From Symsagittifera roscoffensis (lineage: Eukaryota; Xenacoelomorpha; Acoela; Convolutidae): a stretch of DNA of 64,000 nucleotides. The notes under the pieces are model-generated. The model saw only the letters and a list, made by a program, of their open reading frames with translations, did not search any database and was not told the origin of the DNA. This document shows, piece after piece, positions 34,133-45,392 of the stretch. Made by a program: the position numbers and the translations under genes. Positions within the stretch are counted from its first letter, which is position 1; each line of letters starts with the position of its first letter. The stretch is from contig NC_087070.1 of assembly GCF_963678635.1 (NCBI RefSeq), positions 4,500,539-4,564,538 of the forward strand, in the 5' to 3' direction.

Positions 34133-37100
34133 AAGTCATTTCAAATCATTTCATATGAAGTCCCACAAAACACAGAGGCATAACCGTTTGGTTTAAAGGG
34201 CAAAAGCTATCCCGGCAATGCTCGTCGCTATGCTCCTTGGGAAAGCCTCCCGCTGGTATAGTCAATTTGCTCGATCTTTCACATCCAGAAGCGTGATAAC
34301 TATCAACTGAGTAGTCCTAGAACTGCTATTGTTTGTAAATGCGCTATCCGTGTTTGGCGAAGCATTTCAGATGAAGTGCCACAAAACACAGAGGCATGGC
34401 CGTTTGGTTTAGCGGGCAATAGCTATCCCGGCGTTGGTGGCCGCTACTCTCCTCGAGAACGTCTTCTGCTGGTATTGCCGATATAGTTGAACTTTCACTT
34501 CCAGAAGCGTAAAAACTATCAAATGAGTGGTCCTAGAACTGCGATGGTCTGTTAATGCGCTATCCGTGTTTGCCGAAACAATTCATATGAAGTCCCACAA
34601 AACACAGAGGCATAACCATTTGATTTAGCGGGCAATAGCTATGCAGGCGTTGCTCGTCGCTACGCTCCTCGGGAACGCCTCCCGCTGATATAGTCGATAT
34701 GGTTGAGCTTTCGTTTCTACCCATAATCATGAAATGGGTAGTCCTAGAAATGCTTTTGCGTGAGAATTTGCTATCCGTGTTTGCCAAAACATTTCATATA
34801 AAGTCCCACAAAACACAGATGCATGGTCGTTTGGTTTAGCGGGTAATAGTTCTCCCGGCATTGCTCGTCGCTACGCTCCTTGGGAAAGCCTCCCGCTGCC
34901 ATAGTCAATATGCTTGAGCTTTCACTTCCAGAAGCGTGATAACTATCAACTGAGTAGTCCTAGAACTGTTATTGTGTGTAAATGCGCTATCTGTGTTTGA
35001 CGAAACCTTGCAGATAAAGTGCCACTTAACACAGAGGTATGGCCGTTTGGTTTAGCGGGCAATAGTTATGCAGGCGTTGCTCGTCGCTACGCTCCTCGGG
35101 AACGCCTCCCGCTGATATAGTCGATATGGTTGAGCTTTCGTTTCTAGAAGCGTAAAAACTATCAAATGAGTAGTCCTAGAACTGCGATGCTCTGTTAATG
35201 CGCTATCCGTGTTTGCCGAAACAATTCATATGAAGTCCCACAAAACACAGAGGCATAACCATTTGATTTAGCGGGCAATAGCTATGCAAGCGATGCTCGT
35301 CGCTACGCTCCTCGGGAACGCCTCCAGCTGATATAGTCGATATGGTTGAACTTTCGTTTCTAGAAGCGTGATAACCATCAAATGGGTAGTCCTAGAAATG
35401 CTTTTGCCTGAGAATTTGCTATCCGTGTTTGCCAAAACATTTCATATGAAGTCCCACAAAACACAGATGCATGGTCGTTTGGTTTAGCGGGTAATAGTTC
35501 TCCCGGCGTTGCTCGTCGCTACGCTCCTCGGGAACGCCTCCCGCTGATGAAGTCAGTACGGTTGAAGTTCTCCTTGCAGAATCGTGATATTTTTTAAATG
35601 ATCAGTCTCAGACCTGCTGTTGTCTGTTAATGCGCTATCCGTGTTTGCCGAAACAATTCATATGAAGTCCCACAAAACACAGAGGCATAACCATTTGATT
35701 TAGCGGGCAATAGCTATGCAAGCGATGCTCGTCGCTACGCTCCTCGGGAACGCCTCCAGCTGATATAGTCGATATGGTTGAACTTTCGTTTCTAGAAGCG
35801 TGATAACCATCAAATGGGTAGTCCTAGAAATGCTTTTGCGTGAGAATTTGCTATCCGTGTTTGCCAAAATATTTCATATAAAGTCCCACAAAACACAGAT
35901 GCATGGTCGTTTGGTTCAGCGGGTAATAGTTCTCCCGGCGTTGCTCGTCGCTACGCTCCTCGGGATCGCCTCCCGCTGATGAAGTCAGTACGGTTGAAGT
36001 TCTCCTTGCAGAATCGTGATGTTTTTTAAATGATCAGTCTCAGACCTGCTGTTGTGTGTTAATGTGGTATCCGTGTTTGCCGAAAAAATTCATATGAAGT
36101 CCCACAAAACACAGAGGCATAACCATTTGATTTAGCGGGCAAAAGTTATGCAGGCGTTGCTCGTCGCTACGCTCCTCGGGAACGCCTCCCGCTGATATAG
36201 TCGATATGGTTGAGCTTTCGTTTCGAGAAGCGTGATAACCATGAAATGGGTAGTCCTAGAAATGCTTTTGCGTGAGAATTTGCTATCCGTGTTTGCCAAA
36301 ACATTTCATATAAAGTCCCACAAAACACAGATGCATGGTCGTTTTGTTTAGCGGGTAATAGTTCTCCCGGCGTTGCTCGTCGCTACGCTCCTTGGGAAAG
36401 CCTCCCGCTGGTAAAGTCAATATGCTTGAGCTTTCACTTCCAGAAGCGTGATAACTATCAACTGAGTAGTCCTAGAACTGTTATTGTGTGTAAATGCGCT
36501 ATCTGACGAAACATTGCAGATAAAGTGCCACAAAACACAGATGCATGGCCGTTTGGTTTAGCGGGCAATAGCTATCCCGGCGTTGGTGGCCGCTACTCTC
36601 CTGGAGAACGTCTTCTGCTGGTGTAGCCGATATAGTTGAACTTTCACTTCCAGAAGCGTAAAAACTATCAAATGAGTAGTCCTAGAACTGCGATGCTCTG
36701 TTAATGCGCTATCCGTGTTTGCCGAAACAATTCATATGAAGTCCCACAAAACACAGAGGCATAACCATTTGATTTAGCGGGCAATAGCTATGCAAGCGAT
36801 GCTCGTCGCTACGCTCCTCGGGAACGCCTCCCGCTGATATAGTCGATATGGTTGAACTTTCGTTTCTAGAAGCGTGATAACCATCAAATGGGTAGTCCTA
36901 GAAATGCTTTTGCGTGAGAATTTGCTATCCGTGTTTGCCAAAACATATCATATAAAGTTCCACAAAACACAGATGCATGGTCGTTTGGTTTAGCGGGTAA
37001 TAGTTCTCCCGGCGTTGCTCGTCGCTACGCTCCTCGGGAACGCCTCCCGCTGATGAAGTCAGTACGGTTGAAATTCTCCTTGCAGAAGCGTGATATTTTT

Positions 37101-38790
37101 TAAATGATCAGTCTCAGACCTGCTGTTGTGTGTTAATGTGGTATCCGTGTTTGACGAAAAAATTCATATACAATCTTACAAAACACAGAGGCATGGCCGG
37201 TTGGTTTGGCGGGCAATAGTTATCCCGTCTTGGCTCGTCGCTACGCTCCTCGGGAACGCCTCCAGCTGATATAGTCGATATGGTTGAACTTTCGTTTCTA
37301 GAAGCGTGATAACCATCAAATGGATAGTCCTAGAAATGCTTTTGCGTGAGAATTTGCTATCCGTGTTTGCCAAAACATTTCATATAAAGTCCCACAAAAC
37401 ACAGATGCATGGTCGTTTGGTTCAGCGGGTAATAGTTCTCCCGGCGTTGCTCGTCGCTACGCTCCTCGGGATCGCCTCCCGCTGATGAAGTCAGTACGGT
37501 TGAAGTTCTCCTTGCAGAATCGTGATGTTTTTTAAATGATCAGTCTCAGACCTGCTGTTGTGTGTTAATGTGGTATCCGTGTTTGCCGAAAAAATTCATA
37601 TGAAGTCCCACAAAACACAGAGGCATAACCATTTGATTTAGCGGGCAAAAGTTATGCAGGCGTTGCTCGTCGCTACGCTCCTCGGGAACGCCTCCCGCTG
37701 ATATAGTCGATATGGTTGAGCTTTCGTTTCGAGAAGCGTGATAACCATGAAATGGGTAGTCCTAGAAATGCTTTTGCGTGAGAATTTGCTATCCGTGTTT
37801 GCCAAAACATTTCATATAAAGTCCCACAAAACACAGATGCATGGTCGTTTTGTTTAGCGGGTAATAGTTCTCCCGGCGTTGCTCGTCGCTACGCTCCTTG
37901 GGAAAGCCTCCCGCTGGTAAAGTCAATATGCTTGAGCTTTCACTTCCAGAAGCGTGATAACTATCAACTGAGTAGTCCTAGAACTGTTATTGTGTGTAAA
38001 TGCGCTATCTGACGAAACATTGCAGATAAAGTGCCACAAAACACAGATGCATGGCCGTTTGGTTTAGCGGGCAATAGCTATCCCGGCGTTGGTGGCCGCT
38101 ACTCTCCTGGAGAACGTCTTCTGCTGGTGTAGCCGATATAGTTGAACTTTCACTTCCAGAAGCGTAAAAACTATCAAATGAGTAGTCCTAGAACTGCGAT
38201 GCTCTGTTAATGCGCTATCCGTGTTTGCCGAAACAATTCATATGAAGTCCCACAAAACACAGAGGCATAACCATTTGATTTAGCGGGCAATAGCTATGCA
38301 AGCGATGCTCGTCGCTACGCTCCTCGGGAACGCCTCCCGCTGATATAGTCGATATGGTTGAACTTTCGTTTCTAGAAGCGTGATAACCATCAAATGGGTA
38401 GTCCTAGAAATGCTTTTGCGTGAGAATTTGCTATCCGTGTTTGCCAAAACATATCATATAAAGTTCCACAAAACACAGATGCATGGTCGTTTGGTTTAGC
38501 GGGTAATAGTTCTCCCGGCGTTGCTCGTCGCTACGCTCCTCGGGAACGCCTCCCGCTGATGAAGTCAGTACGGTTAAAATTCTCCTTGCAGAAGCGTGAT
38601 ATTTTTTAAATGATCAGTCTCAGACCTGCTGTTGTGTGTTAATGTGGTATCCGTGTTTGACGAAAAAATTCATATACAATCTTACAAAACACAGAGGCAT
38701 GGCCGGTTGGTTTGGCGGGCAATAGTTATCCCGTCTTGGCTCGTCGCTACGCTCCACGGGAACGCCTCCCGCATCTGCGATCAGTTTGGT
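34133..38790 (+). repeat. satellite array, ~215-bp monomer, about 21-22 copies
   Basis: Monomers share, in order: GCTATCCGTGTTTGCCGAAA; CATATGAAGTCCCACAAAAC; ACAGAGGCAT; TTTAGCGGGCAATAG; GCTCGTCGCTACGCTCCTCG; GGGAACGCCTCCCGCTG; CTTTCGTTTCTAGAAGCG; TAGTCCTAGAA. The GCTATCCGTG anchor recurs about every 213-217 bp. At least four monomer subtypes alternate. Inverted words inside the monomer (CGGGAACGCCTCCCG, AGCG...CGCT) give local foldback potential. No coding function. Several 60-75-codon frames within it are by-products. Confidence 0.95.
35730..38741 (+). repeat. 1,506-bp higher-order duplication within the satellite
   Basis: Positions 35,730-37,235 and 37,236-38,741 match at a constant offset of 1,506 bp (checked at GAATCGTGATG 36,011/37,517, CTGGAGAACG 36,601/38,107 and TGATATAGTC 35,761/37,267), about seven monomers each. 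Only scattered substitutions separate the halves, whereas monomers inside a unit differ much more, so the duplication is recent. A shorter 432-bp dimer offset links 35,201 and 35,633. Confidence 0.9.
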
Positions 38791-39335
38791 TCAGCTTACA
38801 CCGCAACAAGGGTTTCTTATCCAAGAACGATGATATAAAAGCAAAGCGAAAAAAAATGAAAAAAACCTATGCATTGGTTTTTAATTGTGATGGTTAATTT
38901 TAATTAGTGATAACAAGCGTTCCATGAAATCTGACATATCCTTCTTCTCTTTCCTTCAAGTTTTTTTTGCCCGTTTAAACATTTTCTGTGAGAGTTTTTG
39001 ACCGCAAAAAAAGCTTGAAGGGAAGAAAAAAAGGATATGTCAGATTGAAATCAAGCATCACAATTCAGAATCTTGACATAGGTTCTTTTTTGCTTTGCTC
39101 TGATAGCACCCTACTTGAACAAGAACCACGCTTGTTGAGTTGTAAGAAGCGGGAGCCGTTCCCGAGGCGTTAAGCGTCGAGCCAAGCAGTGATAACTATT
39201 TCGCGTTAAGCCAAACGGCCATGCCTCTGTGTTTGTTGAGATTGTATATCAAACTTTTCGGCAAACACGGATAACGAATTAGTACACAACAGCAGGACTA
39301 GGAGTACTCATTTGATAGTTATCAAGCTACTGTTA
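38690..39335. repeat. long imperfect palindrome capping the satellite
   Basis: The last satellite monomer (38,690-38,790) reappears inverted at 39,125-39,335. Between them, AATCTGACATATCCTT (38,930) pairs with AAGGATATGTCAGATT (39,031), CTTCAAG with CTTGAAG, and AAAGCAAAGC with GCTTTGCT. The central spacer is about 50 bp. The sequence could extrude as a hairpin more than 250 bp long on each arm. Confidence 0.85.
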
Positions 39336-39529
39336 TAGTAGATGATAGGGATCTTAGTGTTTCGTGGGTTGGCTCTGAGATGCAATATTGACCCTTATAC
39401 GTATACTGTTAGATATAGTTTTTGCAAAAAGTTCGATAGACAATTTTTATTAGACCAAGCAATCTGCCGATTAAGAAGAAAAACTGCGAGCAAATGTGAA
39501 TTTCAGGCGACTTGAGACACTAACTACGT

Positions 39530-39990
39530 AAGTGAGTAGGTAAGTAAGTAAGTGAGAAGATGAGTTGGTAAAATAAGATTAAGTAAGGCAAATAAAGTGA
39601 AGAACGAATGCAAAATGTAGTAAAGACATCAAAGTAAAGTTAATTAGATAGTATTGAGTAAAGTTGAATCATTTAAAAAATACGTGAGTTAGGTAAAAGA
39701 AGTAAAAAAGGCAAAGTATAATTATGTAAGCAAGTTGTTTTGTCTGTCTGTATTTATCCCAGTAGGTGTGCATGCTTGTATGCAAGCTTGTAAAAATTAT
39801 GTAAGTTTTTTATATAGGTAAAAAGTATGTTAGTAAATTAATTATAAAGTTGTATGAAATTAGGTATATTTCAGTTAAGTAATATACAGTAAAGTAATGT
39901 GATTTGATATGAATAAAAAAGTAAAGTAGAATAAATTAAAATAAAGCATGAAAGTAATCAAGTATTTGAAAAAAAACGCAGAGTGAAAAA
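39530..39990 (-). repeat. right arm of the large inverted repeat
   Basis: Inverted counterpart of 29,745-30,235. It retains GTCTGTCTGTATTTATCCCA, TATGTAAGCAAGTTG, GAACGAATGCAAAATG and GAAAAAAAACGC as reverse complements of the left-arm words. Confidence 0.75.
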
Positions 39991-40079
39991 TGTTGAATAA
40001 AAAAACTGCAACAGTTGTTTTTGCGTGACAAAATTTTCTTAGTTAGGTCATATGCTTCATAACGAGACCAAGCGGTCCA

Positions 40080-40640
40080 CTTTAAAAAACGTAAGCGGAT
40101 TGCGCTACAGGCAAAATCCGGACTTGTCCCGAAACCGAAAAAAGTGCGATTTTTCTTTGATTTTCTCTGGATTCCACGGACAACTAGATAAAACACTGTT
40201 TTGCCCAAAAATAATACAAAAACAGACAATTTTGCGGAATCCGCAATCAAATTTGTGGAACCCCGAATAAGTTTGTGGAATCCATAAAAAAATCATAATA
40301 ATTTATGTGTTTAGTAAAATTAGGCTGTCGCGAAATCCGCAACTGTTAATGGAATCTGCAAATTGTTGGCGGAAACCACAAATGTTAAGTGGAAACCGCA
40401 AATTGTGAGCCGAATCAGCAAATTGAAAGCGGAATACGCTTGCTTTTGCGTAATCGAGTTACATTTGCGGATTGCGGAACAACTACCTATATTTTCTCGT
40501 TGAGGAATCCGCAACAAAATAAATATGCCGATAAAAATTACGTAACAGGTATTTGTATGCGGAATCCACTGGAAGTTTGTAAGTGGAATCCACTTGAAAT
40601 TTGGAACATCTTCTAAAACTTGTTTTCGGAATCCAGGAAC
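40080..40640 (+). repeat. cluster of GCGGAATCCGCAA motifs
   Basis: At least a dozen copies of the near-palindrome TGCGGAATCCGCAAATT and decayed forms (GTGGAATCC, GCGGAAACC) occur in both orientations over ~560 bp. This could be another foldback-type element with short tandem motifs, or a motif-expanded relic. Opposite-strand frames of up to 158 codons here are motif artefacts. Confidence 0.65.
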
Positions 40641-41585
40641 ATACCTATACAAAAATGTGCGCCTATCCAGTACACAGTTTGGCCTCCTAATGTTCTTTTT
40701 AATTAAACGTGTCAGTCCGAACTTGCTGCAATTTTCTATAAGTTTATGCAGACTCCAATCGGACCGACGCTCATTCACAAACAGCCTAACATACAATTCA
40801 ATACATGAAGTCTTTGGAAAAATTGCTGATTTTACAATTACCTTGGAAAAAAATGTAAGATAAACATTTTTACAGTTTTTTTTTTCAAAAAGTACATTAA
40901 TATATTTTAAAACAACTCTCCAAACTTATGGCAGTTTTTGTTCTTTGAAAGCAACTTCAGCATAAAAAATGGATTAAAAATGCATATCAAAAAGTTTTTC
41001 TGCTTAAACATTGTGTGATATGCTCTCTTTACATGAAAAAATGGCTGTAAAAATTTCAATAATGAGCTTAAACTCCTTACTGTGATTTAATAAAAGAAAG
41101 AAATATTTTGTGTCTGTAATGAAATCCAGGCTGAAGTTTTTGCACAATAATTTAAAAAAGTTACCAGCAGGTGTTGTTTGTAATTAGTGTAATTTGTTTT
41201 TATATTACAGTTACAAAAAAGAGGCAACATATAAAAAAACAACTCTTTTCAACCTCGGAGTTTTTTTTTATTCAGTGAAAAACCTGTTGTTAGAAAATCA
41301 TTGAGTAGTGTGTTTTTGAGACTCAAAAATCGAAATCAAAATATCCGATACTCTTTGTTTTCACTTTACTGCAGAAAATGCTGGATCAACTAACTTCACA
41401 GCCTGGGAAAAATTTTCATACAATTAAATAATATGAAAAGCTATGCTATGTTTATTAAAATTATAGCAAAAAGCAAGAGTATCGAAAAGTGTCATACTTA
41501 TGATAAAGTTCCATTGTATAGAAAACCGCTTATTTTTCTCTTTTCGTACAGCTTTTCCGGTCTATGACATTGTACAAAATTACAT
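40641..41585. other. non-coding stretch
   Basis: AT-rich; nothing supported. Confidence 0.5.
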
Positions 41586-41922
41586 CGGGCGCGGATCTAG
41601 GGCTGTCTTGAGAGGGGGGGGGGGGGGGGGGGGTGGAGGCTTTCCCAAATCACTATAAAGACCCTATAATGACTAAATTTTCTAAGGCGTTTTCATGCTT
41701 TTTTGGAAATTTTTGGCCAAAAAATTGCGTTTTTACGGCGCGCTCACCCCCCCCCCCCCCCCCTCAAAATTAGTATAGATTGACGCAAAACTTTTGTAGG
41801 TCAGTCATCCAAAACTGGATATCTCAAAATAGTACAAAGGGAGGACCTTTTGGGTCTGCAGGGGGTCGAATCCCTGAACGAGGAGGCCTCCTCCCACCCC
41901 TTTTCCCCTAAGTTCGCTACTG
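41586..41922 (-). mobile_element. hAT-like MITE (CAGGGGCGGAT family), inverted copy
   Basis: Reverse orientation relative to 26,870. The left edge is CGGGCGCGGATCTAGG. The interior has poly-G and poly-C runs and CAGGGGGTCGAATCCCTG. The right edge, in reverse complement, is a decayed CAGTAGCGAACTTAGG. No clear target-site duplication remains. Older than the 26,870 copy. Confidence 0.75.
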
Positions 41923-42495
41923 ACTTATAATATAAGCATTTGTTTTCTATGCATTATTTGTCAATTCGGCGGACATCTCTTTTTTTGTCAAAACACCATG
42001 GGAATTATGTCAAGTTATCGTGTCGATCTGAATGTTTCGTTAAATCGATCGCCAAATCTTTCTCAATGCAGTCACTATAATTTTGCCCGTTTGCCGTGAC
42101 ATAATTTTCATCTGTAGTCAACGTTTGTAGGTTTTGTTTTTTGCTGTAAGTTGGTTTTTCTTAAGTAAATATTGTAGTGTTTTCTCTAGAACTTGGGTAT
42201 TTGAATAATTCAGTGTTCAGAGGAGCTCACAGATTAATCAGTTTTTAGCATTGCCCGAAAAAGTATTAGTCTAATGGGAAGAGTGATTTGGAGCAGCACA
42301 AACTGCACTTCTGTTCTGCAATGTAATTCTTGGTTCTTGGCTCGTGTTCACGTGCGGAGTCGTATCACCGCGCTTAGAAGAATGCGAAACGATAAAATAT
42401 GTTGCGCTAGTCGCATTTCTGCTTCGAGGTATAACTACTGAGCTGAGGCTCTGCCAAACTTGTGTTGAAACTTATTTTCAAATAATCTTCCAGCT
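41923..42495. other. non-coding stretch
   Basis: No exon recognised. Confidence 0.45.
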
Positions 42496-42499
42496 AACC

Positions 42500-43290
42500 T
42501 TTTGTTCCGACTTTCAAAGAGAAAGACAGAATTTTTGTGCTTGGAGTTGTTTTTTTTAATCTTCCTGGCGATCTTTTGACTTTTTCTACCAATTGTTGGT
42601 GAAAATTTTTGATATCATTTGAAAAGTATTCTTGTCCGAGCTCAGTCATAAGGAGATATTTCAACTGTGATTGTTTTTCAGATAGTTTTACGGATTTAAA
42701 AGTTGTTAATTCGGCCAATTTCTTGCAATAAACGTTTAAGTGTCTTAATAATCGTTTCCAATAGAATTCAGGCGTGGTATTTGGTCTATTTAAAACTTTT
42801 TTCTATGCGAACTAAATCATCGCTCCTACTTTTCTGAATAGTGTTTTTTTCTTCAGGTTAATTTCGATTGTTTAACAAGCAGTTTTGGAAGATTTTTTTT
42901 TGATACCATCTGAAAAGTATTCTTTTCCCATGCTCTAATTTAAAATTATTCTATAATTGTGATCGTTCTTTGAAAAGTTAGGTATCTTCAAATTTTGTCA
43001 TTTCAGCCAAATTGGAATAAAATAACGCGTAATATATTTCGCGCTATCAGTGCATAAGCGGAGATTTAATTCCTTGCCGAAACCGTTCCAAGTTGAATTG
43101 AGGCAATTATTTGATCTATTTAATACTTCGCTAGATTTTGTTTTTCATATAGTTAGTTTATATAGTTATGATCCTTTTAACATGATTTCATGTTGTTTGA
43201 AAGTTTCATCAAAACTTGTACGCAAACTAAAATATTTTGTCCTCAAAAGCAGTCGGGACATTTAGCCCTAGCCGATCAAGAGATTTTATA
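42500..43290 (-). repeat. two R1 copies in tandem, inverted
   Basis: The first copy starts at TTGTTCCGACTTTCAAAG (42,501) and stops near 42,825. The second runs to AAAGCAGTCGGGACATTTAG (43,246) and GCCCTAGCCGATCAAG (43,264). Arrangement as at 20.8-21.6 kb. Confidence 0.65.
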
Positions 43291-43369
43291 TGACAAGATC
43301 TTGCCTTATTTTTGCAAATTATGGTTATCGTGCAAAATGGAGGTTATTTTGCAAAACTTCTGTCCTAAA

Positions 43370-43900
43370 ACGAAACAAGACTATTCATATGAAGGCCTGA
43401 ATGTTCCGACTGCCTTTTAAGGTTTATAGAGCAGTAATAACATTAAAAAACTAAATGAAAAATAAAAACAAAATGAATCTTTTTTCTAAAATTTGAAATA
43501 TATATTTTATAAAAATCATACCCCCACTCGCCATATAAAGATTAAAAGGATAAATTTCGCTCATTGTATTAAATCAATTATGGCAAATAAACTTCTTTCA
43601 ACCAATTTCGAACGGTTTCTAAGACGGATTAACTCTCCGCTTACGCGTTAATAGCAAAAAATTGCGCGTCATTGTCCCAAAGTGGCTAAATTGACAATTT
43701 TTAAACCCCTGTAACTTTACAAAAAATGATCACAGGTGAAATATCTTTTCAAATGTGATCTCAGGACAACAATAATTTTCGTATGATCTGGAAAAAACTT
43801 CGTCAAAAACGGTTAGCTAAAAAGTCGAATTTGTCTGAATAAAAAAAAACCCACCACGAGCACAAATATTCCGTTACCTTGGTATCGATTGTCGGATCAA
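43370..43900 (+). repeat. R1 dispersed repeat
   Basis: Near-complete plus copy. It runs from AACAAGACTATTCATATGAA (43,373), through TGTTCCGACTGCCTTTTAAG (43,402), CTTACGCGTTAATAGC (43,640) and CCCCTGTAACTTTAC (43,706), to CGAGCACAAATATTCCG (43,857). Head to head with the preceding inverted pair, as at 12.7-13.8 kb. Confidence 0.75.
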
Positions 43901-44772
43901 CAAAAAAAAAGAAATTAGGACCGTGATCAATACAAACTGTTTCTAAAACGTGGATGCAGTAATTTTTGAGTTGATTTAAAAAACAGATAAAACTTGTGTA
44001 AGCTGTTCATTGTTGTTTAAAGAGTCTAATAGATAATCATGCATCCTAGTTTTTCTCAGTGTGCAAAGATTTTTGCAAAAGAGTTTTGAAAAAAAAACGA
44101 AGCAATTAAGAAAAATTGTTAAGCAAATTTTTTTAAATGGTTTATATGTTCAGGTACAGAAAAGTAGAGTCATTAAGAGCCTACAATTTTAATCATCAAA
44201 ATGAGTTATGCGGGCAAGTGGCGGCTCTAGATTGGAGAAAAAAAATATATTTTTTTTTTGAGATTTTCAAACCTCGAATCTCTTACAAAAAAATTAGTTC
44301 TCTTAAATGGACTCGAAAATTTGTTCAAATGAGAGCCGTCACTATTATCGTCGCTACCATCAAAGAAGAAATTAGAAGTATAAATGACAAAACATCAACA
44401 GAAAAATTAATAGGAAAAAGGAATTGTACAAAAAAACTGAGTTAAAAGCAACTTAATGTTAATATTATGCTTTATGTAATTATCTTTGCCATGATTTATG
44501 TCTGAAACTTTATGTTCTCATTTGATAAAATAAATTTTTCCTATTTTGAGAGACTTTGTGTAAGTTTTCGATCAATGTTTGGAGATAGTCACCTACCACA
44601 AAAAAATCAAAAAAGAAAGCTTTCTGAGGGCAACCGCTTAGCAGGCTGTTTATATGTACACGTTGCTATGATTGCTTCGTTCTTCCACGAACGCTATTTG
44701 GTTGCCTTCGCATGTAAAACTATTTTTGCGCAAAAATTTGTATCTTTAAAGATCTTTAAAAAATGTTATCTT
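43901..44772. other. non-coding stretch
   Basis: Plus-strand frames of 102 and 87 codons (44,137-44,445; 44,512-44,775) have AT-rich, unremarkable translations and no splice support. Confidence 0.4.
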
Positions 44773-44892
44773 TAAAGGATGTTATCTGGTAAGATTTTGC
44801 AAGCATCTTGCAAGATCTTTTAAGAGATGCATCCTCTTTGAACGAATCTTGCACGATCCTTGCCTTATCTTGCAAGATAACCTCCTTTCATC
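44773..44892. repeat. small inverted-terminus element, ATCTTGCAAGAT motif
   Basis: The left edge AAAGGATGTTATCTGG pairs with the right edge AAGATAACCTCCTTT. The palindromic word ATCTTGCAAGAT and fragments of it fill the ~120-bp interior. Probably a miniature foldback element. Confidence 0.6.
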
Positions 44893-45392
44893 GCCTTGAT
44901 ACGTGCCTTCTTGTTTTGGTTTCTTTACAGAACGTCGGATGCTCACTATTTATGAAATCTGCTTAAAAATTGTGGAACGCAATAGCTGGTTGTGAAATTG
45001 ACTTAAAATTCCTATTTATGGATTTCGCAAAAGTATTGCATACCGAAATATTGCACTACAAAGTTTTTGTTTCAAGCTGACAAGAACATTTGTTATTTGT
45101 TAGAATTGGCAGCAGTTTTTGACACGTTTTAAGTTCAGTTTTTGATTCCGCAAGCTCACCCATAAATTTACCAAACTACAGTTTGGCCCAACCATATGTT
45201 TTACCATTAAGGTCAGTGGTTTTGTATTTTACGTTTCTAGTGTTGACGATGATGTCTGTGAGAGTTCTTTTTTGGGCTGGAATGTCAAAATTAGTTAATT
45301 TTATATCTGATGATTTGCTTAATAGTTTCCGCTTTTAATTAAAATGTTACCGTGTCTGCATGATTTATTGATTTGCTTTGATATGTACTTAC
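44893..45392. other. putative intron or 3' region of the minus-strand coiled-coil gene
   Basis: It follows the GTAAGT donor at 45,392-45,387 on the minus strand, so a downstream exon may lie here or further left. I could not identify it. Confidence 0.35.

Noticed and set aside
34133-38790. CRISPR-like repeat array
   Set aside because: Units are ~215 bp, directly adjoining and mutually diverged, without unique spacers of constant length; it is satellite DNA in a eukaryotic context.
40320-40796. 158-codon minus-strand frame
   Set aside because: It runs through the GCGGAATCC motif cluster, so its recurring Ile-Pro-Leu and Trp-Ile-Pro words come from the motif.
41855-41885. tRNA-like B box (GGGTCGAATCC) in the CAGGGGCGGAT elements, suggesting a SINE
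   Set aside because: No matching A box at the proper distance, no A-rich tail, and the inverted termini with an 8-bp duplication show a DNA-transposon origin.
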